Both the position numbers and the translations under genes were made by a program. Positions 17,645 to 26,596 of a stretch of DNA of 64,000 nucleotides are shown in pieces (within the stretch, counting starts at the first letter, position 1; each line of letters begins with the position of its first letter). Source of the stretch: CAWCDJ01 sp963794265. GTDB taxonomy: Bacteria > Acidobacteriota > Terriglobia > Bryobacterales > Bryobacteraceae. The notes under the pieces are model-generated. The model was not told the origin of the DNA. It worked only from the letters and a program-made list of their open reading frames with translations, and searched no databases. The stretch covers positions 1 to 64,000 of the forward strand of contig CAWCDJ010000002.1 of the NCBI GenBank assembly GCA_963794265.1, in the 5' to 3' direction.

Positions 17645-17694
17645 TTGATAGCTAAGGGATGCGGCGGTACCGTGCCGTAGCGGCCTTGCCCACC
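17645..17694 (+). promoter_or_regulatory. Promoter-like element shared with the TonB receptor gene
   Basis: TTGATA (17645-17650), 17 bases, TACCGT (17668-17673), then GCCGTA and, 16 bases from the start of GTACCG, GCCTTGCCCACC (17683-17694). The same arrangement with the same spacings is found at 22911-22960. It lies 35 bases before the GH3 start. Confidence 0.5.
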
Positions 17695-17728
17695 GGGAGC
17701 ATCCCTCAGTAGCCTTTCAACGGAAGTC

Positions 17729-20056
17729 ATGAAGACCACCCCAGTTGTGCCTAAGCGTGAGAAACTCTCCCGGACCAGGGCTCGCTATCGAGATCCCTCA
17801 CTGCCCGTCACCACCCGCGTACGGGACCTGTTGTCTCGCATGACCCTGGAAGAGAAGGCCGCCCAGATGACCTGCGTCTGGCAAAAAAAGGCCGACACCC
17901 TGGTGGATGCCGAAGGTAATTTTGACGCCGGTAAGGCCCGGGCCGCCTTCGGGCACGGGTCCGGCATCGGGCAGGTCGGGCGTCCCAGCGACGCGGGCAA
18001 AGGCAAAGATGCGCGGGCCACCGCGGAGCTCACTAACGCCATCCAAAAGTTCTTCGTCGGGAATTCCCGCCTTGGAATCCCCGTGATTTTCCACGAGGAG
18101 TGCCTCCACGGCCACGCCGCGATCGGCAGCACCGCGTTCTCCCAGCCGATCGGTCTTGCCGCGACCTTCGATCCGGAACTGGTGGAGCAGCTGTTTGCCA
18201 TGACGGCTCGGGAGGCCCGCGCCCGAGGCGCCCACCAGGCGCTGACGCCAGTCCTCGACGTGGCGCGCGACCCGCGCTGGGGCCGCGTCGAGGAAACCTA
18301 TGGCGAGGACCCCTACCTGATTTCCCGGATGGGCATCGCCGCCGTGCGGGGGTTTCAGGGCGACCGCGAGTTTCGCGATAAATCGCGCCTCATGGCCACG
18401 CTGAAGCACTTCGCGGCACACGGCCAGCCCGAATCGGGAACCAACTGCGCTCCCGCCAATGCCGGCGAACGACTCCTGCGCGAGACGTTTCTCTACCCTT
18501 TCGAAGCGGCCATCAGGGAGGCCGGGGCGATCAGCGTCATGGCATCTTACAACGAGATCGATGGCGTGCCCTCGCACGCTAACTGCTGGCTGCTGCGCGA
18601 CGTGCTGCGCGGCGAGTGGGGTTTCGAGGGCTTCGTGGTCTCCGACTATTACGCCATTTCCGAATTGCACTACCGCCCCGAGGTGCGCGGCCATGCCGTG
18701 GCGAAAGACAAGGAGGATGCCTGCGCGCTGGCCGTGGCCGCGGGTGTCAATATAGAATTCCCCGAACCGGACTGCTATTTGCGCCTCGCCGATCTCGTGC
18801 GCACGAAGGTGCTGAAAGAATCGCGGCTGGACGAGCTCGTTGCCCCGATGCTCCTGTGGAAATTCCGCATGGGGCTTTTCGACGATCCGTACGTGGATCC
18901 GGAAGAGGCGGAGCGGATTGTGGGCTGCCAGGAGCACCGCGAACTGGCGCTGCGGGCAGCGCGCCGGACGATCACGCTGCTGAAGAACGAGGGCGGACTG
19001 GCGCCGCTCGATCCAGGCGCCCTGAAGTCCGTGGCGGTGGTCGGCCCCAACGCGGATCGAATCTTGCTTGGTGGCTACAGCAGCACCCCCAAACACAACA
19101 TTACGGTGCTGGAAGGTATTCAGGCCAGGCTGGGCGATCAAGTGCGGGTGCCGTACAGCGAAGGCTGCAAGATCACCATCGGAGGCTCCTGGAGTGAAGA
19201 CGCGGTTACGCTAAGCGATCCCGATGAGGACCGGCGGCAGATCCTCGAGGCGGTCGCGGTCGCCAAACAGGCGGATGTCGTGGTCCTGGCCCTGGGCGGG
19301 AACGAGCAGACTTCACGCGAGGGCTGGTCGTTCCAGCATCTCGGCGATCGGGCCGGTCTGGACCTGATCGGGAGACAAGAGGAGTTGGTAGACGCGATCG
19401 TGGCCACCGGGAAGCCAGTGGTCGTCTTCCTGTTCAACGGGCGGCCTCTGGCGATCGAGTCTCTGGCGCGCAAAGTCCCCGTGATTTTTGAGTGCTGGTA
19501 CCTGGGCCAGGAGACCGGTACCGCGGTGGCGGACGTCCTGTTCGGAGACTTCAATCCGGGCGGCAAGCTGCCCATGAGTTTCCCCCGCTCGGCCGGCCAT
19601 TTGCCGTGCTTTTACAACTACAAGCCTACGGCTCGCAGGGGTTACCTGTTCGACGACATTTCGCCGCTCTACCCGTTCGGTTTCGGCCTGAGCTACACCA
19701 CTTTCGAAATCCGCGGCGTGCAACTGGCGAAGGAACGCATTCGGTCTGATGAGACCACTCATGTTCGCGCCCGGGTCGCCAACACCGGCGCGCGCGCCGG
19801 CAGCGAAGTCGTTCAGATGTATATCCGCGATCGGTTCAGTTCCGTCACGCGGCCGGTCAAGGAGCTGAAGGGCTTCCGGCGCGTGTTCCTCGAACCCGAT
19901 GAAAACGCGGCCGTGGAGTTCGAGATCGGGCCGGAGCAGTTGGCCTTTTATGACACCCGGATGGAGCGTGTGGTAGAGCCGGGTGAATTCGAAATCATGG
20001 TTGGAAACTCCTCCCGCGACACGGATCTCCAAACCGTGATTCTCACCGTACGCTGA
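17729..20056 (+). CDS. GH3 family beta-glycosidase
   Basis: The 775-residue protein has the full GH3 order. An (alpha/beta)8 domain contains RMTLEEKAAQMTCV and VIFHEECLHGH, with PVLDVARDPRWGRVEETYGE and the nucleophile D306 in GFVVSDYYAI. An alpha/beta sandwich follows (about 410-610: VAVVGPNADR, VVVLALGGNEQTSREGW). The C-terminal fibronectin-III-like domain starts around 665 and carries VRARVANTGARAGSEVVQMY. It would release glucose or xylose from oligosaccharide ends. No signal peptide is visible, so it probably acts inside the cell on sugars imported by the transporter gene that starts 11 bases later. Family substrate preference cannot be read from sequence; beta-xylosidase fits the neighbourhood. 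Confidence 0.92.
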   Translation: MKTTPVVPKREKLSRTRARYRDPSLPVTTRVRDLLSRMTLEEKAAQMTCVWQKKADTLVDAEGNFDAGKARAAFGHGSGIGQVGRPSDAGKGKDARATAELTNAIQKFFVGNSRLGIPVIFHEECLHGHAAIGSTAFSQPIGLAATFDPELVEQLFAMTAREARARGAHQALTPVLDVARDPRWGRVEETYGEDPYLISRMGIAAVRGFQGDREFRDKSRLMATLKHFAAHGQPESGTNCAPANAGERLLRETFLYPFEAAIREAGAISVMASYNEIDGVPSHANCWLLRDVLRGEWGFEGFVVSDYYAISELHYRPEVRGHAVAKDKEDACALAVAAGVNIEFPEPDCYLRLADLVRTKVLKESRLDELVAPMLLWKFRMGLFDDPYVDPEEAERIVGCQEHRELALRAARRTITLLKNEGGLAPLDPGALKSVAVVGPNADRILLGGYSSTPKHNITVLEGIQARLGDQVRVPYSEGCKITIGGSWSEDAVTLSDPDEDRRQILEAVAVAKQADVVVLALGGNEQTSREGWSFQHLGDRAGLDLIGRQEELVDAIVATGKPVVVFLFNGRPLAIESLARKVPVIFECWYLGQETGTAVADVLFGDFNPGGKLPMSFPRSAGHLPCFYNYKPTARRGYLFDDISPLYPFGFGLSYTTFEIRGVQLAKERIRSDETTHVRARVANTGARAGSEVVQMYIRDRFSSVTRPVKELKGFRRVFLEPDENAAVEFEIGPEQLAFYDTRMERVVEPGEFEIMVGNSSRDTDLQTVILTVR

Positions 20057-20067
20057 CGGGGACCCAT

Positions 20068-21561
20068 ATGCCATCAAACGCGCAAAAGCTCTCGTTTGCC
20101 GAGAAAGCCGGCTACAGCCTGGGGGACGGCGCGGCCAATTTCGTCTTCCAGACGATGATCCTGTTCCAGCTCAGTTTCTACACCGACACCATGGGGGTCG
20201 CGGCTGCCGTCGCCGGTAGCCTGCTGCTGGCGGGAAGGCTCTGGGATGCCGTCTTCGACCCCATGATGGGCGTGCTCGCCGACCGGACGAAGACCCGGTG
20301 GGGCAAGTTCCGCCCCTGGGTTCTCTGGACTGCCGCGCCTTTCGGAATCGCTATGGTCCTGGCTTACACCAACCCCGGCTGGGGAGTCTCGGGGAACCTG
20401 CTTTGGGCCTGCGGTACCAACATCCTGCTCATGACGGTCTACTCGGCCAACAACACGCCCTATTCCGCCATGACCGGCGTGATGACGGGCGACGTCAACG
20501 AGCGCACCAGCCTTTCCTCTTACCGCTTCGTGTCCGCCATGATCGCGCAATTGATCGTCGGCGGCTTTACGCTGCCGCTGGTCGCCAAGTTCGGGCAAGG
20601 CAATAACGCCAAAGGCTGGCAGATGACGATGGGGCTATGGGCGGCGGTCTGCGTGGTCATGTTCTGCATCACCTTCGTGACCACCAGGGAGCGGATCCAG
20701 CCGGATCCCAGGCAGGAATCTTCCGCCCGGCAGGATTTCGGCGCGCTCCTGCAGAACCGGCCGTGGAAGGCGATGTTCATACTCACGCTGGCCCACTTCG
20801 CGGTCCTGGCGATGCGCGGGGGAACTCTCTTTTACTATTTCCAGTATTATGTCAACCCCGGCCGGCTCTTCGAATTACTGCGAGGGCTGGGTCTGACGGC
20901 CGCAGCCGCCGGCTCACCCCATGCCGGCCTGTGGTACAACCTCCTCAACACGTTCGGCCTGATCGTGGACCCCAATCGCAGTAATATCGCCTCGGTCGGC
21001 TTTAGCCTGTTGAACATTTCGGGCCAGCTCGTCACCGTCGTCGGGGTACTCTTCTCCACCGCTCTTTGCGCGCGCTTCGGAAAGAGGGCCGTGGCCCTGG
21101 CCGGCTTCGGAGTCACTACTGTATTCATGGCTTCGTTTGTGCTCGTCCCGGCGGACTCTGTCGGAACCATGTTCCTGCTGGAGTGGATCCGGGCGCTCAC
21201 CTACGCCCCCACCATCCCGCTGCTGTGGGCCATGTTTGCGGACGTCGCGGACTACTCCGAGTGGAAGACCGGCCGCCGGACCACCGGCATCATCTATGCC
21301 ACCATCCTGTTCGGTCTCAAGACCGGGCTGAGCCTGGGCGGGGCAGCCGCCGGTTGGCTGCTCTCCGCATTCGGCTATCGCGCGAACGCCGCCCAGACCA
21401 CCGGAGCGCTGCAGGGCATTCGCATGACGATCAGCATATTCCCGGCGATCCTGTTTCTGGTGGTAGTGGCATGCCTGATCGTCTATCCCATCGGCCGGAG
21501 TTTGAATTTACAGATTCAGGATGAGCTGGCCCTGCGCCGCCGGAAGTTCGCCGCGGTTTAA
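20068..21561 (+). CDS. GPH-family sugar:cation symporter
   Basis: The 497-residue protein has about 12 membrane helices and the hallmark of glycoside-pentoside-hexuronide transporters: LLLAGRLWDAVFDPMMGVLA then DRTKTRWGKFRPWVLW, and the later ADVADYSEWKTGRRTTGIIY. The long segment after helix 8 (about 255-315) is larger than in many members. It probably imports xylosides or other plant oligosaccharides with a proton or sodium. It follows the GH3 gene by 11 bases with its own GGGGA site, so import and hydrolysis are co-expressed. It ends 21 bases from the converging regulator-like gene, with no obvious terminator between them. Confidence 0.9.
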   Translation: MPSNAQKLSFAEKAGYSLGDGAANFVFQTMILFQLSFYTDTMGVAAAVAGSLLLAGRLWDAVFDPMMGVLADRTKTRWGKFRPWVLWTAAPFGIAMVLAYTNPGWGVSGNLLWACGTNILLMTVYSANNTPYSAMTGVMTGDVNERTSLSSYRFVSAMIAQLIVGGFTLPLVAKFGQGNNAKGWQMTMGLWAAVCVVMFCITFVTTRERIQPDPRQESSARQDFGALLQNRPWKAMFILTLAHFAVLAMRGGTLFYYFQYYVNPGRLFELLRGLGLTAAAAGSPHAGLWYNLLNTFGLIVDPNRSNIASVGFSLLNISGQLVTVVGVLFSTALCARFGKRAVALAGFGVTTVFMASFVLVPADSVGTMFLLEWIRALTYAPTIPLLWAMFADVADYSEWKTGRRTTGIIYATILFGLKTGLSLGGAAAGWLLSAFGYRANAAQTTGALQGIRMTISIFPAILFLVVVACLIVYPIGRSLNLQIQDELALRRRKFAAV

Positions 21562-21582
21562 CTGGAGTAACGTAAAAGTCTC

Positions 21583-22824
21583 TCACCACACATACGTCGC
21601 CAGGACCCGGGGCCGGCCGGAGGTCCGGTTCACCACCGGGACGCTCAGGACAAACTGAAGGTTCTTCTTTGGCCAGTCCTTGGGCAGCCGCCGGGCTGCT
21701 TCGGAGAAGTACTCCTCGTTGCTCAAAAACTCGCCCGCCCCCATCGTGCCGTACTGCGTCAGGCCCGCTGCGATGATCACCGGGCGGTCGGAAGTGGTAT
21801 CGACCATGCGCGTCACGATGGCGTAATCGATAGGAATATCCCAGTTCGGCCAATATTGCGAGAGCCTCCATTCGGAAGCCTCGGGATGCTGGCTGTCGTG
21901 CACCATCCCGGTATCGTTCTCGCCATCTTTGCGGAACGTGAACCGTAGCTGGCCGCCGGTGCGGAGCGTCCATGGGTTGTCGAAGGCGCCGATCAGCACC
22001 GCCGGCGTGTCCCGCAGATCCGCAAAGGACATGGACCGCTCGGCGCGGATGCGGTACGGCTTGTGGTATTTTTCCAGAAACGAGGTGAGGCGGACCAGGC
22101 ATAGCGCATCGTCGAGCGCCACGTAACGGTCCCGCAGCAGAACCAGATCCTCATCCCGAATCGGGCGGCGTGACACCGCGGAGCCGGCCGGCGTCTGCGT
22201 GATGCCCTGAACCTCATCCTGGGCCTGGGCTGATCGCAAATTATAGGCCGCTTGTAAGCCAACACAGACCAGCGCAGTCCCCGGTGACTTCAGCACCGGT
22301 CCCCAAAGAGCGTCGAGGTCGGAGTGATGCCAGTTCGGCGCCTCCAGAATCGCTCCCAGGATCAGCAAAGCCGCCACGCCCACCGCGGCACTCACGGCCA
22401 CCACTCGATTGCCGGATTTGGCTTTCAGGACGGGAGCCGGCGGTTTTTCCCTACCGAAATCGAATTCCGCCAGATAGCAGCCGGCCGGCAGCTCGATGCG
22501 GATCTGCGACTCCTGCCCGGTTTCCTGATAGTACTGAGCCAGCTTCTTGCGGATCTCCGAGGCACTGGCGCGCACCACCGGATCCTGACTGGTATCGTAA
22601 TCGGCGGGACGGCCAAATACCTCCACCCCAAGGGATCGTTCCTTCAGAGCATCGACGTGGCCGCCAAGGGTCTGCTCCGTGATGTATCGCAGCAGGCTCT
22701 GGCAGCGGCGGCTGCCCCGGAAATGAGGGCTGCCGAGAACACGCTCCAATGCCGTCAGGACTTCTTCGGCTTTCTCCGGCGGCAAACTAGGCGCCGGAAC
22801 GTGCAGGTCAGGCTTGCGAGACAT
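21583..22824 (-). CDS. Membrane-anchored regulator-like protein
   Basis: The 413 residues have three parts. A cytoplasmic N-terminal domain (about 15-115) contains LGSPHFRGSRRCQSLLRYIT, ALKERSLGVEVFGR and VVRASASEIRKKLAQYYQE. A single TM helix lies at about 140-160 (VVAVSAAVGVAALLILGAIL). A large C-terminal domain without recognised family follows. The N-terminal module is common in acidobacterial and alphaproteobacterial proteins next to receptors, often with winged-helix or TolB-like partners; a direct DNA-binding role is not proven. The gene is divergent from the TonB receptor, so sensing and control of the sugar-uptake genes is a reasonable inference. Confidence 0.65.
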   Translation of the reverse strand: MSRKPDLHVPAPSLPPEKAEEVLTALERVLGSPHFRGSRRCQSLLRYITEQTLGGHVDALKERSLGVEVFGRPADYDTSQDPVVRASASEIRKKLAQYYQETGQESQIRIELPAGCYLAEFDFGREKPPAPVLKAKSGNRVVAVSAAVGVAALLILGAILEAPNWHHSDLDALWGPVLKSPGTALVCVGLQAAYNLRSAQAQDEVQGITQTPAGSAVSRRPIRDEDLVLLRDRYVALDDALCLVRLTSFLEKYHKPYRIRAERSMSFADLRDTPAVLIGAFDNPWTLRTGGQLRFTFRKDGENDTGMVHDSQHPEASEWRLSQYWPNWDIPIDYAIVTRMVDTTSDRPVIIAAGLTQYGTMGAGEFLSNEEYFSEAARRLPKDWPKKNLQFVLSVPVVNRTSGRPRVLATYVW

Positions 22825-22890
22825 TGCCGGTGCGGTTCATTGCAATGCTATCACGGAAAACTTTATGTGCCGTACATATTTCAGAGTATG

Positions 22891-22906
22891 TTGTAATCGC
22901 TTGCAA
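22891..22906. promoter_or_regulatory. LacI-type operator upstream of the TonB receptor
   Basis: TTGTAATCGCTTGCAA is a 16-bp imperfect palindrome around a central CG. It matches the LacI/GalR-family operator pattern TTGnAAnCGnTTnCAA almost fully. It lies four bases upstream of the TTGAAT -35 candidate at 22911. No LacI-type gene is in the window. Confidence 0.5.
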
Positions 22907-22910
22907 GCCC

Positions 22911-22960
22911 TTGAATTAATACGGCTCGGATTGTACCGTGCCGTAACAGCCTTCACCACC
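22911..22960 (+). promoter_or_regulatory. Promoter-like element of the TonB receptor gene
   Basis: TTGAAT (22911-22916), 17 bases, TACCGT (22934-22939), then GCCGTA and GCCTTCACCACC (22949-22960). Spacings are identical to the block at 17645-17694. It lies about 90 bases before the receptor start. Confidence 0.5.
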
Positions 22961-23052
22961 CGCCCCAAACGCGACTACCCTCCACCGAAGACCGGCATCG
23001 GTCTGCCAAGTGAAAATGAAAATCCCCAAAAAGGGTTGGTGAGGAGGTAGAT

Positions 23053-26000
23053 GTGCAACAGGGCAAGCGAAATCTGCACGTTCAAAGAGGGCTGTCGGGC
23101 GGCTTGATGCTGCTGCTTGGCCTCGTCCTGCTAAGTACAACCGCGTACGGTCAGGCCACCGCCAGTATAGTGGGAACCGTTACTGATCCGAGCGGCGCCG
23201 CTGTCCCCGACGCCAAGATCGCCATCGCGAGTACCGAAACGGGACTGGTTCGTTCCACGACAACCAATACCACTGGCAGTTATGCTTTCCACGAACTCGC
23301 CATCGGACACTACAGCGTCCGGGTCGAGTCTCCGGGGTTCAAAACGCATGAACTGACCGGCATCACGCTAAGCGTGAATGACACCGTCCGTGCCGACGTG
23401 GCGCTCCAGGTCGGTCAGGCGCAGGAGAGCATCACCGTCGAAGCCAATGCGGTTCAGGTTCAGGCGGATACCAACGAAGTCAGCCAGACCATTACCGCGG
23501 CCCAGGTCGCCGATCTGGCTACCAACGGCCGCAACGTCATCCAGCTTGCAGCTCTGGTGCCCGGCGCTGCCGCCGGCATCCCTGATTTTGATACCCCCAT
23601 GGCGCAGACCCAAAACCGGGCTATCCAGTTCAACGGCCAGCGGTCCGACCACAACAACTGGCTGATCAATGGCGGAGAGGCCTATGACCGGGGCGGTGGC
23701 GGCATTCTCATCGTTTCCCCGTCCCAGGATGCCCTTCAGGAATTTAAAGTCGAGACGAGCAACTTCGCCGCTGACCTCGGCCAGTCCTCAGGCGGCATGA
23801 TCACCATGGTCACCAAAGCCGGAACGAAGGACTACCACGGCAGTGCCTGGGAGTACGTCCGCAACGACGCTTTCGACGCAAACACCTTTTTTTCGAATTT
23901 GAATGGTCAGCGCAAACCGGAACTCCGCTACAATACCTTCGGGTTCAATCTGGGCGGGCCGGTCCCCATCGGCCATCCGCGGAAGACCTTCTTCTTCTTC
24001 AATCAGGAATGGCGCCGGGAGGTAAACGGGAACGCAATCAATGCGTCCTCCGTGCCCACTGCCGCCAGGGGCGGCGACTTCAGTTACCTCTTGCCCGCCA
24101 ATGGCTGCACCGGCGGTAGTTGCGGACAACTTAAGGTACCGGTTACCACGGACCCGGCCGAGATCGCCAGGCTGGGTCAATACGGGCTCACCCCCGGCGG
24201 GATTATCCCAAACAACGTAATTCCGAGCGGTCTGCTCGATTCCAACGCCACCACGCTGTTGAAGTCCGGCCTTTTCCCCGCGGCCAACGCGGCCAATAAT
24301 CAGTACTACGCGGTGGTAAACCAGTTGACTTTCTACCGCGAGGAAACCATCCGGGTCGATCAACAAGTCAGCAGCAAATTGAACCTGATGGGCTCCCTGA
24401 TCTATGACAACGGCAGCCAGCAGCAAGCCCCCCCATTATGGGCCGGCGGCACATATGCCACGGCCGGTTCAATTATGGCCGTTCCTTCCTGGGCCGGTGT
24501 CGTGCATGCCACCTATACCATCAGCCCAACCCTGCTGAATGAGGCGGCGTTTAATTTCAACGGCAACAACCTCAACATCACTGACGTAGGCCTCTATCAG
24601 AAACCGTCCGGATATACCGTGCCGAACTTTTTCCAGGCAAACAAAGACAAGAAGCTGCCCGGGATTAGCATCGGATCTCCCTATAACATCAGTTACTCCC
24701 CGGGGTGGTGGCCTTGGCAAAACACCTGGCGTAGCTGGCAGGGAAAGGACGATGTCCTCTGGACTCACGGCAAACACAACATGAAGTTTGGCGCGTCCTG
24801 GATGCATACCCATAAGTGGCAGCAGTTCCAGCTGAACGCCGGCGGGCAATTCACGTTCAGCGGCTCGGCCACGGGCAACGGAATGGCCGACTTCCTGATG
24901 GGTTTCGCCTCTGCCTACAGCGAACCAGCCAGTGTCGATTTCGTCCACATCAACACCGACAACTACAATCTCTACGCTATGGACGACTGGCGAATCAGCA
25001 ACCGGTTGACGCTCAATCTGGGCATCCGTTGGGAAGGCATTCCCCATGCATTCGATTCCGAAGGCACTGCGTCGAATTTCTATCCCAACCTCTACGACCC
25101 CAAGCAGGCCCCGACCTTTCTCGCGAGCGGCGCTCTGGACCCGAACGGTCCTGGATTCACTACGGTTTCCGGCATTGCTCTCTCGAGTGTGAGGTTCTAC
25201 ATGAATGGAGTAGGCATAGCAGGACAGAACGGGATTCCGAAAGGCCTGGTGGATAACCACTGGAACACCTTTGCCCCGCGCGTCGGGTTTGCGTACGATC
25301 TGACCGGACGCCAGAGGACCGTTCTGCGTGCTGGAGGCGGGATCTTCTATGAACGCATCGGAGGCAACGAAGAGTACAACATGGGCCAAAGCAACACTCC
25401 CTTCGCCTATACGTCGGCTCCGACTAACGTCTACTTCGATAATCCCGCAACAAGCTATACCAGCGGACTCACCGCGTCGGTGCCTTACTTTCCTGCGACT
25501 ATGACGACGGTAGACCGGCTTTACAAGGTGCCCACCTCGGCTCAGTGGAGCGTCGGCATCCAGCAGCAGTTGCGGGAAAATTCCGTCTTGACCGTGACCT
25601 ATGTGGGCAACTCGAATTATCACCAGTCGCAAGGTGTCAACATCAATACCCTGGCACAGAACGATCCAAACCGGCTGGGCGTTTGCGGCGGCACTTGCGG
25701 TTACACCGGGGCTGCCTTAAATCCCAATCTCTACCGGCAGTATCTGGGCTGGTCGACCATCGCCCCCATGCAGATGTCGGCGAACTCCAACTACAATTCG
25801 CTGCAGGTCACTCTGCGGGCCACGGCGTGGAAGAACCTGACTTTTAACACTGCATACACCTGGTCGCACGCCTTCGACATTATCGATGGCGAGATCTTCT
25901 CCAACGTCAGCAACCCATTCAATGTCCGTTGGGACTACGGTCCCGCCGGCTTTGACAGGCGGCAAATCTCGGTCACGAGCTTTATCTACAGGTTCCCGTT

Positions 26001-26475
26001 CTTCCGCGACTCAGCCAACCGGGCTGCCAGGGCGCTGGCGGGCGGCTGGGAGCTCTCGGGCATCGCCCTCTTCGAGTCCGGGACCCCCGTTAGCATCGGC
26101 GCCGGTCCCGACAACCTCGGGTACGGCGGTGGTACCACCAACCGGGCGAACATAGTCTCACCCGTCACCTATCCAGGGACACGGTTCCAGTGGTTCAGCG
26201 CCTCGTCGTTCGCAAAGCCGGGCCCGCTTCAGTGGGGATCGGCGGCCAGGAACGACATCGTCACTCCGGGACGGAACAACTGGAACATAGCGATGTTCAA
26301 AGCGTTTCAGTTCAACGAACACGCCCGGTTCGAGTTCCGCGCGGAAACCTTCAACAGCTTTAACCATACGCAGTTCAACGGTCTCAGCACAAGCGTGACC
26401 GCCGCCAACTTCGGACAGCTCACCGGCACCTACACCCAGCGCGTCTTCCAGCTTGGCGGGAAGGTGCAGTTCTAG
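23053..26475 (+). CDS. Oar-like TonB-dependent outer-membrane receptor
   Basis: The 1140-residue protein has a signal peptide (LMLLLGLVLLSTTAYGQA, cleavage near 36). A carboxypeptidase-regulatory beta-sandwich follows (about 37-115: SIVGTVTDPSGAAVPDAKIA). The plug domain (about 120-240) includes ITAAQVADLATNGRNVIQLA. A long beta-barrel ends GGKVQF with the terminal phenylalanine typical of outer-membrane proteins. Acidobacteria have many such receptors for plant polymers and oligosaccharides. The start codon here is GTG after a GGAGG site. Its neighbours are a GH3/transporter operon, a divergent regulator-like gene and a downstream secreted xylan-degradation operon, so arabinoxylan fragments are the likely cargo. 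The C-terminal stop is followed by a strong terminator. Confidence 0.93.
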   Translation: MQQGKRNLHVQRGLSGGLMLLLGLVLLSTTAYGQATASIVGTVTDPSGAAVPDAKIAIASTETGLVRSTTTNTTGSYAFHELAIGHYSVRVESPGFKTHELTGITLSVNDTVRADVALQVGQAQESITVEANAVQVQADTNEVSQTITAAQVADLATNGRNVIQLAALVPGAAAGIPDFDTPMAQTQNRAIQFNGQRSDHNNWLINGGEAYDRGGGGILIVSPSQDALQEFKVETSNFAADLGQSSGGMITMVTKAGTKDYHGSAWEYVRNDAFDANTFFSNLNGQRKPELRYNTFGFNLGGPVPIGHPRKTFFFFNQEWRREVNGNAINASSVPTAARGGDFSYLLPANGCTGGSCGQLKVPVTTDPAEIARLGQYGLTPGGIIPNNVIPSGLLDSNATTLLKSGLFPAANAANNQYYAVVNQLTFYREETIRVDQQVSSKLNLMGSLIYDNGSQQQAPPLWAGGTYATAGSIMAVPSWAGVVHATYTISPTLLNEAAFNFNGNNLNITDVGLYQKPSGYTVPNFFQANKDKKLPGISIGSPYNISYSPGWWPWQNTWRSWQGKDDVLWTHGKHNMKFGASWMHTHKWQQFQLNAGGQFTFSGSATGNGMADFLMGFASAYSEPASVDFVHINTDNYNLYAMDDWRISNRLTLNLGIRWEGIPHAFDSEGTASNFYPNLYDPKQAPTFLASGALDPNGPGFTTVSGIALSSVRFYMNGVGIAGQNGIPKGLVDNHWNTFAPRVGFAYDLTGRQRTVLRAGGGIFYERIGGNEEYNMGQSNTPFAYTSAPTNVYFDNPATSYTSGLTASVPYFPATMTTVDRLYKVPTSAQWSVGIQQQLRENSVLTVTYVGNSNYHQSQGVNINTLAQNDPNRLGVCGGTCGYTGAALNPNLYRQYLGWSTIAPMQMSANSNYNSLQVTLRATAWKNLTFNTAYTWSHAFDIIDGEIFSNVSNPFNVRWDYGPAGFDRRQISVTSFIYRFPFFRDSANRAARALAGGWELSGIALFESGTPVSIGAGPDNLGYGGGTTNRANIVSPVTYPGTRFQWFSASSFAKPGPLQWGSAARNDIVTPGRNNWNIAMFKAFQFNEHARFEFRAETFNSFNHTQFNGLSTSVTAANFGQLTGTYTQRVFQLGGKVQF

Positions 26476-26499
26476 CCGGGTAACCGGTAAATGTACACT

Positions 26500-26541
26500 G
26501 CTCGCTTACCGGGTTTACCGGCCCGGTAAGCGAGCCTTTTA
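26500..26541 (+). terminator. Rho-independent terminator after the TonB receptor
   Basis: GCTCGCTTACCGGG (26500-26513) pairs perfectly with CCCGGTAAGCGAGC (26522-26535) around an 8-base loop. CTTTTATT follows. The 14-bp stem ends receptor transcription before the TPR gene. Confidence 0.85.
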
Positions 26542-26561
26542 TTGAGGAAATGGCGCCCGCG

Positions 26562-26590
26562 TTGACATGATCCCGGGCGCTTGGTAGAAA
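26562..26590 (+). promoter_or_regulatory. Consensus promoter of the TPR gene
   Basis: TTGACA (26562-26567), 17 bases, TAGAAA (26585-26590). The ATG starts at 26597, about where transcription should begin, so the message may be leaderless. No ribosome site lies between. Confidence 0.6.
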
Positions 26591-26596
26591 TCGGCT

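Noticed and set aside
17798..19141. Minus-strand 447-residue frame inside the GH3 gene
   Set aside because: No domain, and GH3 motifs on the plus strand cover the same bases.
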